From the NCBI GenBank assembly GCA_964498725.1, contig CAZCHS010000104.1:1-11690 (forward strand): DNA of 11,690 nt, in the 5' to 3' direction. The notes beneath the pieces were generated by a model. It worked only from the letters and a program-made list of their open reading frames with translations, made no database searches and was not told the DNA's origin. The first letter of the stretch is position 1. Each line of letters opens with the position of its first letter. Below are positions 1 through 5,654 of this stretch, one piece after another. Source of the stretch: JAFGTP01 sp964498725 (GTDB taxonomy: Bacteria; Fidelibacterota; UBA2242; JAFGTP01). A program made the translations under genes and the position numbers.

Positions 1-28
1 GTGTTTTTTAAATTATTAAACGAATTTT

Positions 29-436
29 ATGAAATGGAATATTTCAACAGAATCACACATGAAATTTATTAAAGATGATAAGAAAGTCTTATGGACAATT
101 ACACTTGCCACGCTGATATTTCTATTCTTACGCAGTTTTGGACTTCCCTTCAGGGATGGCGGTGGCAGGCCTCTGATCGTGATCATTCGATTGGTGGTTT
201 ATTTACCGTTGCTAATTTTTACAGCCCGGGGACATAAATTTGCCGGACAGGTATTCAGTTGGCTTTTCCTGCTGAATTTTTTAGCGGGATTTGCCGGACT
301 TTTTTATCGGGCAGAGATACTTTCCGGCTGGAACGGACTGGTCTTTCTGGTCATGATGGTTTGCCTGGGATTTAATGCCTATAATTTATTCCTGAATAAA
401 AGTTTTCGTCAGTATTTGGCAGCCAAAGGGGACTAG
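29..436 (+). CDS. Small four-helix membrane protein, function unknown
   Basis: A 135-residue protein, mostly hydrophobic. Four likely membrane segments are visible at about residues 21-39, 47-66, 72-93 and 101-122. The short basic tail ends KSFRQYLAAKGD. I recognise no catalytic motif or named family; small integral membrane proteins like this are common and usually unassigned. The start is uncertain: neither the ATG at 29 nor the in-frame ATG at 59 (residue 11) has a clear Shine-Dalgarno. The window begins only 28 bases upstream, so the promoter is not visible. The gene converges on the pentapeptide-repeat gene, and the two TAG stops share the palindrome CTAG at 433-436. It is probably real because of its continuous hydrophobic periodicity and its exact abutment with a well-supported neighbour. 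Confidence 0.7.
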   Translation: MKWNISTESHMKFIKDDKKVLWTITLATLIFLFLRSFGLPFRDGGGRPLIVIIRLVVYLPLLIFTARGHKFAGQVFSWLFLLNFLAGFAGLFYRAEILSGWNGLVFLVMMVCLGFNAYNLFLNKSFRQYLAAKGD

Positions 437-1005
437 AGGATTTTTATATCGTAATGAGCGACCAATCCCGGTAATCCCGTCAGCGCGAATTTTGCATTGC
501 GAATGCGATTCTTTTCCGGATTGATGATATAATTTTCAGCGCCTGAGAGATCAGCCTGCGTCAGGTTGGTTTGTTCAAAAGTCGCATTCTTCAGATCGCA
601 CTCATCAAATACCGCCCCGCTCAAATCGGTTTGCGTAAAGTTTGCCTCATGAAGTTGACAACCGCGGAACAGGGTTTTTGCCATTGGCAGTTTGACAAAG
701 TTGGCAAAATTGAGCAGGCACTGATGAAAACTGACTTCCAGCAAAAAATCATTGCAAAGGCTGAAATCCACACCGGTGAGTTTGCAATTGTGAAATTCAA
801 TGGTATTCAGAGTAACACCGGCTAAGTTGATCATGGATAAATTGCAGTCCCGGAACTGACAGTCGGTAAATTTGGCGCTTTTAAAATTCATGCCGGAAAA
901 GTCACAGCTATTAAAAGTACATTGCTCGAATTCATTATATTGAACCGCAATATCGGAATCTGTTAATCCGGAAAATTGCTGGTCTTCAAAGTAGTTGTTA
1001 TTCAA
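433..1005 (-). CDS. Pentapeptide-repeat protein (Qnr/MfpA-like fold)
   Basis: A 190-residue protein with no signal peptide, so probably cytoplasmic. Pentapeptide repeats of the A(D/N)LXX / CXFXX type run from about residue 25 to 155, for example CDFSG, MNFKS, AKFTD, CQFRD, CNLSM, ANFTQ, TDLSG, AVFDE, CDLKN, ATFEQ, TNLTQ and ADLSG. Such repeats fold into a right-handed quadrilateral beta-helix. The short non-repeat tail ends in LVAHYDIKIL. Size and layout resemble the chromosomal Qnr-like proteins. Some Qnr proteins protect DNA gyrase from quinolones, but many relatives have no known role, and resistance should not be inferred from this sequence. The start is TTG at 1005-1003, preceded by AGGTGA seven bases upstream; the next ATG lies well inside the repeats. 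Confidence 0.88.
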   Translation of the reverse strand: MNNNYFEDQQFSGLTDSDIAVQYNEFEQCTFNSCDFSGMNFKSAKFTDCQFRDCNLSMINLAGVTLNTIEFHNCKLTGVDFSLCNDFLLEVSFHQCLLNFANFVKLPMAKTLFRGCQLHEANFTQTDLSGAVFDECDLKNATFEQTNLTQADLSGAENYIINPEKNRIRNAKFALTGLPGLVAHYDIKIL

Positions 1006-1057
1006 ATCTTTATCACCTTATATTAATTCAGATATTTCAAATAAAAGACCTGTATTT

Positions 1058-1073
1058 GACAATTCCAATTGTC
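1058..1073. promoter_or_regulatory. Perfect palindrome upstream of the pentapeptide gene
   Basis: GACAATT and AATTGTC form a perfect 7-bp inverted repeat around CC. It lies about 53 bases upstream of the TTG start of the pentapeptide-repeat gene, where an operator or promoter would be expected. No regulator gene is visible nearby, so a role as an operator is inference. Confidence 0.35.
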
Positions 1074-1097
1074 TGGTATCGATTTTTTTAAGAAACC

Positions 1098-1115
1098 GGA
1101 TAATAGGAATTATCC
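1098..1115. other. Perfect hairpin, 7-bp stem
   Basis: GGATAAT and ATTATCC pair around an AGGA loop, between the two - strand genes. No T-run follows in the direction of transcription, so a terminator role is doubtful. It may be an operator or a structured part of the leader of the pentapeptide gene. Confidence 0.35.
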
Positions 1116-1144
1116 TTTACGGAAAAACAAATACAATCAGATTA

Positions 1145-1166
1145 ACACCACAATCCATTGTGGTGT
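1145..1166. other. Strong hairpin, 9-bp perfect stem
   Basis: ACACCACAA and TTGTGGTGT pair perfectly around a TCCA loop. On the - strand it lies downstream of the iron-sulfur gene and upstream of the pentapeptide gene. It could end the first transcript or shape the leader of the second. It lacks a clean T-tract, so it is not a canonical rho-independent terminator. Confidence 0.45.
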
Positions 1167-1188
1167 ATGAAATAAAATCAATGAGAAG

Positions 1189-1206
1189 AGTAGGCTTCAG
1201 CCTACT
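1189..1206 (-). terminator. Hairpin downstream of the iron-sulfur gene
   Basis: AGTAGGCT and AGCCTACT form an 8-bp perfect palindrome around TC (in practice a 7-bp stem with a 4-base loop). It starts 28 bases past the stop codon of the iron-sulfur protein gene, on its transcribed side. The position fits a transcript-end structure, but no run of T follows, so factor-assisted termination or mRNA 3'-end protection is as likely as intrinsic termination. Confidence 0.4.
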
Positions 1207-1233
1207 TCCCAAAAGTAATCATCATTACAATCA

Positions 1234-2508
1234 TCAAAATCTTTTCATAATTCTTTCCAGGTATCTGGATTTCACCTGCTCCATTGCCAGCAATTGTTTT
1301 AGCGGTGGCAGTTTCAGTAGCACACCCAGCAACGTCGCTATAGCACGGTGATGAAACATGAACTGATTGTCCATGATTAGATTCTGCAGCTGACCCCGTT
1401 CAATCGCCATTACTACAGTTCTATGAGCGGTATTCAGCGGTGTAATAACGCGTTCTTCCCTGGGAACAAGTTTAATCGCGTCAGCTTGACATTCCCGAAC
1501 ACAGAGACCACACCCCAGGCAAAGGTCTTTATCCAGTTTCGCGATTTTTCGTTTCGGATTTTTGGGGTCATTGGCCGATGTCAGGGACAGCGCTTCCACC
1601 GGGCAGACATTGACACATTTGCCGCAGCCGGTGCAATGGGATTGGGTTATTTCCGGCAAATAATTGCTGGTATGGACCGGATTCAGCACCGCGAATCTTC
1701 GCGCGGCAATCATGGCTTCACAGCAGCAGCCGCAGCAATTGCAAATAAAAGCGACTTTTTCACGGACATTTTCACCGAACTGCACCAATTTGTGGTCATA
1801 AGCCTGTTGCAGCAGATCCAATCCTTCCGTTACATCCACCTGGCGGGCATGGCCGTGTCTGATCAGGGATTTTGCTGAGGTGTTGAAGGTCATGCAGATG
1901 TCCAGCGGCGCGTCACAGGCGCGGTCCAGGTGCAGCATTTTGTGACGACAATAGCAGGTGGAAACTCCCATTGCTGTGGAGCTTTTGATCACTTCGCTGG
2001 CCCGCTCGTAATCCAGCACATGAATGGCGCTCTCTTCTGGCAGTACTGTTTCGTTGACAAAGACCCGGCCCAGTTGTGTATCGCCATTGGTGAACAACTC
2101 CCGCACAAAATCTTCTTCCACATTCAGGTATTGGTAAAAAAGTTCGCTCAGGGCCTTCTGGTTCACATCCTCCCGCACCCGCATCATGGAGAATTCAAAA
2201 AATCCCGCCATAGGCGGCGGCAGTACATAGTGGGTTTCACCCTTTTGCTCCATGTCAATGAGCATGGCGCGGCCGGCCAGTTCCTCCAGCACCTTGCGGG
2301 TCTCCGGCAGACTCATTTTCCAGATTCGGGCGGCCCGTTTAGCCGTGAAGGGTCGGATTGGGATTTGCGCGATGAGATTGGCTTCCTTTTCACTGACCAG
2401 GATCTTTAAAATTTTGGTGAGCAGGGGAGAGGGCGGCGCGCCCTGGGGAAATTTGTTCAGGCGTGTTTCCATTTTGGAATAGGCGGTTTGTCGTGTACGA
2501 TGGGCCAA
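1234..2508 (-). CDS. Cysteine-rich 4Fe-4S dicluster protein with winged-helix-like N-terminus
   Basis: A 424-residue soluble protein. Residues about 25-95 look like a small helix-turn-helix or winged-helix region (ILVSEKEANLI, then RAARIWKMSLPETRKVLEELAGR). A middle part carries C185-x-C187, C198 and C205. Residues 256-263 form a dense cluster, CNCCGCCC. Two ferredoxin motifs follow: C292-x2-C295-x2-C298-x3-C302-Pro and C330-x2-C333-x2-C336-x3-C340; the second lacks the usual following proline and has Gln. It matches a widespread family of anaerobe-associated 4Fe-4S proteins with no assigned reaction; electron transfer or redox sensing is inference. The start is TTG at 2508 because AGGAGG lies four bases upstream; the ATG 12 codons further in has no such site. 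The conserved-looking MAHRTR start agrees with this choice. It stands alone rather than beside an oxidoreductase operon. Confidence 0.9.
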   Translation of the reverse strand: MAHRTRQTAYSKMETRLNKFPQGAPPSPLLTKILKILVSEKEANLIAQIPIRPFTAKRAARIWKMSLPETRKVLEELAGRAMLIDMEQKGETHYVLPPPMAGFFEFSMMRVREDVNQKALSELFYQYLNVEEDFVRELFTNGDTQLGRVFVNETVLPEESAIHVLDYERASEVIKSSTAMGVSTCYCRHKMLHLDRACDAPLDICMTFNTSAKSLIRHGHARQVDVTEGLDLLQQAYDHKLVQFGENVREKVAFICNCCGCCCEAMIAARRFAVLNPVHTSNYLPEITQSHCTGCGKCVNVCPVEALSLTSANDPKNPKRKIAKLDKDLCLGCGLCVRECQADAIKLVPREERVITPLNTAHRTVVMAIERGQLQNLIMDNQFMFHHRAIATLLGVLLKLPPLKQLLAMEQVKSRYLERIMKRF

Positions 2509-2572
2509 AAGTCCTCCTCTGTTTTTTTATAATTTATGGGTTGCAAGATGGAATTGGAAGGGAAAAAACAAA

Positions 2573-2670
2573 TCTTGAGTTAAGTTCACACCCTCTACAC
2601 CTTTCAAATGGTCCCCAGACCTTTGAAATGGTGTTCTTGGGCCAGAATCTGCTGTGAACTTGACTTAAGA
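2573..2670. repeat. Nested hairpin unit inside repeat copy 1
   Basis: The outer arms 2573-2590 and 2653-2670 are complementary at 16 of 18 positions. Inside them, 2597-2634 forms a second stem: ACACC/GGTGT, TTTCAAA/TTTGAAA and GGTC/GACC pair around a CCCA loop, with one bulged T on each side. The symmetric T bulges suggest a selected structure rather than chance. The same unit occurs in copy 2 at 5659-5756. Confidence 0.8.
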
Positions 2671-2707
2671 TAGTTCCCGATCCACGATTCTGAGAGGGTA
2701 CCCCGAA

Positions 2708-2762
2708 ACTCGTTCCCAAATTCAATTAGGGAACGAGTAGTGAGAATTAGGGAATGAGTAGT
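2708..2762. repeat. Hairpin with alternative partner inside repeat copy 1
   Basis: ACTCGTTCCC (2708-2717) pairs perfectly with GGGAACGAGT (2729-2738). The second arm lies within an 18-base segment (2724-2741) that is repeated directly at 2745-2762 with one change, C to T. The left arm could therefore pair with either copy, the second through one G-U pair in RNA. CTCGTTCCC/GGGAACGAG palindromes recall dispersed repeats of other bacterial genomes, but that is from memory only. Confidence 0.75.
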
Positions 2763-2768
2763 AGATCC

Positions 2769-2861
2769 TATTGAACCTTCCAAAGATTCCGCAGTTGAAT
2801 ATGGCTAAGATTTGATGTTTTTATGCCTGCTTTTCTACTCAATCTTTGGAAAGGTTCGATA
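2769..2861. repeat. Long inverted repeat at right end of copy 1
   Basis: Arms 2769-2788 and 2841-2861 are complementary over 20 pairs, with one bulged base and one G-T pair; the core is GAACCTTCCAAAGATT against AATCTTTGGAAAGGTTC. The right arm runs about 11 bases past the end of similarity to copy 2. Copy 1 may therefore preserve the true right boundary of the element. Confidence 0.7.
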
Positions 2862-3094
2862 CCAGGCGGACCAATCCATTTGATGAAGAAATTAAATGGT
2901 ATGTAATAATCTGTTTATGATTAAATTATGTGGTTTGAAAATTAATAACGTAATTATTAATAAATTATTCTTTGAAGTTTATTTTTTTTTTTTTTACTTT
3001 GTGTCCGAGGTTGCATGATTTTAGAATTTGACACTATAGTTATGGAATAAAACGGTATTTAAAATAAAGGTAATGAAAAAAAACAGGAGGATCT
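2862..3094. other. A+T-rich non-coding stretch with T14 run
   Basis: I see no gene here. It holds an 8-bp inverted repeat ATTAATAA/TTATTAAT (2941-2961) and an uninterrupted run of 14 T (2982-2995). A TTGACA hexamer lies at 3028-3033, but no convincing -10 box is found at the usual distance. It probably contains the promoter for the short ORF and the lipoprotein gene that follow. Confidence 0.5.
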
Positions 3095-3133
3095 ATGAAA
3101 TATTTATTCATAAAAATGCCGGAATCATTTTAG
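3095..3133 (+). CDS. 12-codon ORF with perfect Shine-Dalgarno (possible leader peptide)
   Basis: AGGAGG lies four bases before an ATG, giving MKYLFIKMPESF and then TAG. This is the best ribosome-binding site in the A+T-rich segment, yet it drives only 12 codons. The last codons and the stop fall in the left arm of the composite hairpin at 3118-3169. A short translated leader overlapping a hairpin upstream of a gene (lipoprotein start at 3223) resembles an attenuator layout. It could equally be the surviving start of a lost gene. No run of a regulatory codon is present. Confidence 0.4.
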   Translation: MKYLFIKMPESF

Positions 3134-3169
3134 TGTTGCATGATGTGACCCTTGCAATATGATTCCGGC
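3118..3169. promoter_or_regulatory. Composite hairpin between the short ORF and the lipoprotein gene
   Basis: GCCGGAATCAT (3118-3128) and ATGATTCCGGC (3159-3169) are perfectly complementary over 11 bases. In the loop, TTGCA (3136-3140) pairs with TGCAA (3153-3157), continuing the stem after a bulge. No T-run follows, so it is not a standard terminator. Its G+C content stands out from the surrounding sequence. It may be a leader structure, a processed RNA or a small palindromic insertion. Confidence 0.6.
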
Positions 3170-3222
3170 TGTCATCAAAGTAAACTATGATAACGATTGA
3201 ATTTAATGAAAAAGGATTAGTA

Positions 3223-3546
3223 ATGAAAAAACTAAGTTTGATTTTTTTGTTTGCATTTCTCTTAATTATTATTGGTTGTTCTGAGGATAATACTTCTCCG
3301 AGCAGATCAAAGGAAGAAAATGAATTTTTAAGTAAATCCCACCCGGTTCTATCAGTAGCAGTCAGAAACAATATTCCTGAAGACATGGATAAGCCAACAA
3401 TCGGAATTCTTGATAAAGACCGCACAGAAACCTTTGCCAATGTTGTGTATATTATCTCTGAAAAAAGCGTTTTTTATCAATTTGAATATGATGGTGAAGT
3501 CTGGGCCAGAAATGATTATGAGCATGTTAGATATCATGTGGATTAA
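3223..3546 (+). CDS. Small lipoprotein (N-terminal part of an interrupted gene)
   Basis: A 107-residue product. It begins MKKLSLIFLFAFLLIIIGC, a signal peptide with lipobox IIGC and lipidation cysteine at residue 19. Ser-Glu-Asp follow, and then a polar linker. Residues about 50-107 have alternating hydrophobic strands (FANVVYIISEKSVFYQFEYDG) that suggest an Ig-like or PKD-like fold. The ATG at 3223 is preferred to the in-frame ATG at 3187 because AAAGGA lies six bases upstream and the lipobox is then correctly placed. The reading frame stops at TAA 3544-3546 but continues in the same frame with coding character to 3691, so this is probably the front part of a decayed gene. No specific function is recognisable. 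Confidence 0.65.
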   Translation: MKKLSLIFLFAFLLIIIGCSEDNTSPSRSKEENEFLSKSHPVLSVAVRNNIPEDMDKPTIGILDKDRTETFANVVYIISEKSVFYQFEYDGEVWARNDYEHVRYHVD

Positions 3547-3693
3547 GCCGATTGGTAAAAGAACAGCAGTTGGGATGACCAGACAACAGTGACATTTGAT
3601 CCGAGTTATGATAATTTTTCCTTGAAGTGTAAAGTCACCGACTCAAATAATCAAACTGCTGAAGATATCTATTCAGAAAGAAGTCTAAGATAA
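3547..3693 (+). pseudogene. In-frame continuation of the lipoprotein gene after two TAA stops
   Basis: Reading on in the lipoprotein frame past TAA at 3544 gives Ala-Asp-Trp, a second TAA at 3556-3558, and then 44 uninterrupted codons to TAA at 3691. These include KNSSWDDQTTVTFDPSYDN and FSLKCKVTDSNNQTAED, which look like the closing strands of an Ig/PKD-type domain (Trp core, Cys, then the V-T-D motif). The original gene would have spanned 3223-3693 with about 156 codons. Two point changes explain the interruption; no frameshift is needed. A sequencing error at two nearby sites is possible but less likely. Confidence 0.6.
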
Positions 3694-3702
3694 TTTTTTT
3701 AC

Positions 3703-3734
3703 TCAAGAGGCTGGTTTTCAGACTCTTGATTTTT
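3703..3734 (+). terminator. Intrinsic-type terminator between the lipoprotein remnant and the T9SS gene
   Basis: TCAAGAG (3703-3709) and CTCTTGA (3723-3729) pair. CTG (3711-3713) and CAG (3719-3721) extend the stem across a G-A mismatch, and the loop is GTTTT. Five T follow at 3730-3734. It starts 9 bases past the last stop of the lipoprotein remnant and ends just before the AGGA ribosome-binding site of the next gene, so it may also act as a leader hairpin of that gene. Confidence 0.65.
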
Positions 3735-3743
3735 AGGATAAAA

Positions 3744-5654
3744 ATGGAAAAAAATTTTTTATTTTTTATTAATTCAATACTACTATTAATTCAGATCCTT
3801 CCTGTTTATTTATATTCTGAAAATTATAGTGAGGCAAATTTCGTTCAATTTAAAAAAAATACATTACAGTTTGAACCATTTGGACTTTATGTTGAAGATG
3901 CAAAAGGTTGGACCGGAATGTTTAAAAGTTATGATCAGAAATTGAGTCCTGATGAAATTTTATATTTTACAGTTGGTTTACGTATCAAAGACAATACTTT
4001 TGAAACGGTAGAAATAATCCCGGAATATCGCTTTGATAAATATTTAAGAGAATATTATCCATCTGACTATATAAATAATGATATTAAAATAATATCATTA
4101 AAACAGCAATCTTATTATAAAACTTCTGATAAGATTTACATACCTTCTTATACGCCAAGCGGCCATATTTTAACAATTCCATATAAATTTGTGTCAGAAA
4201 ACCAGATAGTTGGTAGGGACACATTAAGTTTTACAATTCAGGGAAATGATAGTATCCCACCTTTTATTTTAAATCCAATGGTTTCAAATACCTACTTGAA
4301 TTCCGGAGAAAAAATTAGAATATGGGCGATCGTAATTGAAACAGGCGATATTCATAAAGTTATGGTTAACCTAAAAAATTCCCAAAATGAATCTGTTTTA
4401 AGGTCAGTTATGATGAAAGATCATAATTATATATACTATCATTATTATTATTATGATTATACTCCCGAACCCAATTCCGATTATTATATCGATGTCTATG
4501 CCGAGGATATGGCCGGTAATATTGGGAACCGGATTAATGGTGATCGGTTTACAACAAAACCCCATCAGATTGAAAATGACATTTTAGTAGTTTATACCTA
4601 CCGTACACCCTTCCTGGAAAGATATTTACACCGAGCATCACCAATCACCAGTGCCTTGGAGAAGAGTAATTATAATTTTGATATTTGGGACCCCTATTTA
4701 AGGTATAGCGCTGTCGACAGTACGATTCTTAAACAATATGACAAAGTGATATTTGCTACCGATTATTTTCCGGAGGCTTATATTCCCCATCTTACTGCAT
4801 TCCTAAATAATAATGGCAAATTACTAATTGCTGAAAGGGCCGCTGAATTTTCCCGAATTATGCAAACAACAGATTTTTTCAGGGATTATATGTGTGCCCG
4901 GTATCTTGGCCCTGCCACATATAAAAGTGTCGAAGGAGTATATGGCAACAGGATTTCTGAGCGGTTAGATATTAAGCTGCTTGATTCAGAGGACTTTCCA
5001 AGTGAGGCCATTGCTCCGGTCTCCCCGGCACAGCCCTTATTGAAATTTGATACGGAAAGGGCAAGGCAATCACTGGGAAAACCCGTCAGTCAAAAAGATC
5101 AGCCGGATGATTTATCTGTGGATTCATTACTTTTTTCTAATAATGATTATGAAAATTGGCAAGATGAAAGCGAGTATACCGAATTAATCAAAAATACCTC
5201 GCTGGGAAAAGGAAACCATTTTAACAGCAACTCAACCCCTCTGGCAGCCATTGCCGTGGACTCCACCTACAAACTAGTCTTTTTAGGGTTTCCCTTTGAA
5301 GCAATAGCAGACAGTGTGGACCGGGCGGCCTTAATGGGGCAGATAATGGCCTGGTTTGATGAAGAGAATAATGATAACAATAATAAGCTTTTTAAATTTA
5401 AACTCAGCCAAAATTATCCAAATCCTTTTAATCCGGTAACCACAATTGAATATAGCCTGGTTAAACCGGGAACTGTTAACCTTACGGTATATAATATCAA
5501 GGGAGAACGGGTAAAAAACCTGGTCAATGAAAAACAGGCTATTGGTAGTTACCGGGTCAAATGGACGCCCGAAGAGTTATCCGCAGGCATCTATTTTTAT
5601 CGATTGCAAACAGACCATTATACAAAAGTAAAAAAATGTACTTTTATAAAATAG
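3744..5654 (+). CDS. Secreted protein with Ig-like and amidotransferase-fold-like regions and T9SS sorting domain
   Basis: A 636-residue protein with an N-terminal signal peptide (residues 1 to about 25, hydrophobic FLFFINSILLLIQILPVYLY). Residues about 169-270 look like an extracellular Ig-like module ending in YAEDMAGNIGN. Within it lies a tyrosine-rich patch, YIYYHYYYYDY. Residues about 277-540 start ILVVYTYR and contain KQYDKVIFATDYFP, NNNGKLLIAE and YKLVFLGFPFEAI, resembling the class I amidotransferase-like folds of T9SS cargo proteins; no catalytic triad could be assigned. The last ~88 residues (FKLSQNYPNPFNPVTTIEYS to KKCTFIK) are a typical type A Por/T9SS sorting domain, so the protein should cross the outer membrane and stay on the surface or be released. 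ATG at 3744 is chosen, with AGGA five bases upstream; an upstream in-frame TTG at 3726 lies inside the terminator stem. The 282-bp repeat begins at the base after its TAG. Confidence 0.88.
   Translation: MEKNFLFFINSILLLIQILPVYLYSENYSEANFVQFKKNTLQFEPFGLYVEDAKGWTGMFKSYDQKLSPDEILYFTVGLRIKDNTFETVEIIPEYRFDKYLREYYPSDYINNDIKIISLKQQSYYKTSDKIYIPSYTPSGHILTIPYKFVSENQIVGRDTLSFTIQGNDSIPPFILNPMVSNTYLNSGEKIRIWAIVIETGDIHKVMVNLKNSQNESVLRSVMMKDHNYIYYHYYYYDYTPEPNSDYYIDVYAEDMAGNIGNRINGDRFTTKPHQIENDILVVYTYRTPFLERYLHRASPITSALEKSNYNFDIWDPYLRYSAVDSTILKQYDKVIFATDYFPEAYIPHLTAFLNNNGKLLIAERAAEFSRIMQTTDFFRDYMCARYLGPATYKSVEGVYGNRISERLDIKLLDSEDFPSEAIAPVSPAQPLLKFDTERARQSLGKPVSQKDQPDDLSVDSLLFSNNDYENWQDESEYTELIKNTSLGKGNHFNSNSTPLAAIAVDSTYKLVFLGFPFEAIADSVDRAALMGQIMAWFDEENNDNNNKLFKFKLSQNYPNPFNPVTTIEYSLVKPGTVNLTVYNIKGERVKNLVNEKQAIGSYRVKWTPEELSAGIYFYRLQTDHYTKVKKCTFIK

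Larger units (their letters stand above)
2569..2850. repeat. 282-bp structured direct repeat, copy 1
   Basis: This stretch is repeated at 5655-5936 with only two differences, T/C at 2828 and T/C at 2847; the first 259 bases are identical. It has no convincing coding content: short open frames in it lack start signals and stop at unrelated points in the two copies. It holds three pairing units: a nested hairpin (2573-2670), a 10-bp hairpin (2708-2738) and a long interrupted inverted repeat (2769-2861). Copy 1 sits between the divergent iron-sulfur gene and the A+T-rich segment. It may be a miniature mobile element or a dispersed non-coding repeat; no transposase is present in the window. Confidence 0.95.

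Noticed and set aside
433..1005. Quinolone-resistance determinant
   Set aside because: The pentapeptide fold is clear, but most family members are not resistance proteins and no specific Qnr signature loops can be confirmed.
995..1351. 118-residue + strand frame across the gap at 1006-1233
   Set aside because: It overlaps two well-supported - strand genes and several palindromes and shows no protein-like composition.
2569..2670. Integron attC site in the repeat
   Set aside because: The repeat follows a gene directly and has imperfect inverted arms containing GTTAAGT, but the order is GTTRRRY first and an ACTTGAC-like arm last, the reverse of an attC site, and there is no integrase.
2534..2725. 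63-residue - strand frame, and + strand frames running into both repeat copies
   Set aside because: They merely translate the non-coding repeat; they lack ribosome-binding sites and differ in extent between the two copies.
3187..3222. Upstream ATG for the lipoprotein
   Set aside because: It has no Shine-Dalgarno and would place the lipobox too far from the N-terminus; the ATG at 3223 fits better.
3726..3743. TTG start for the T9SS-cargo protein
   Set aside because: It lies within the terminator stem and has no ribosome-binding site; the ATG at 3744 follows AGGA.
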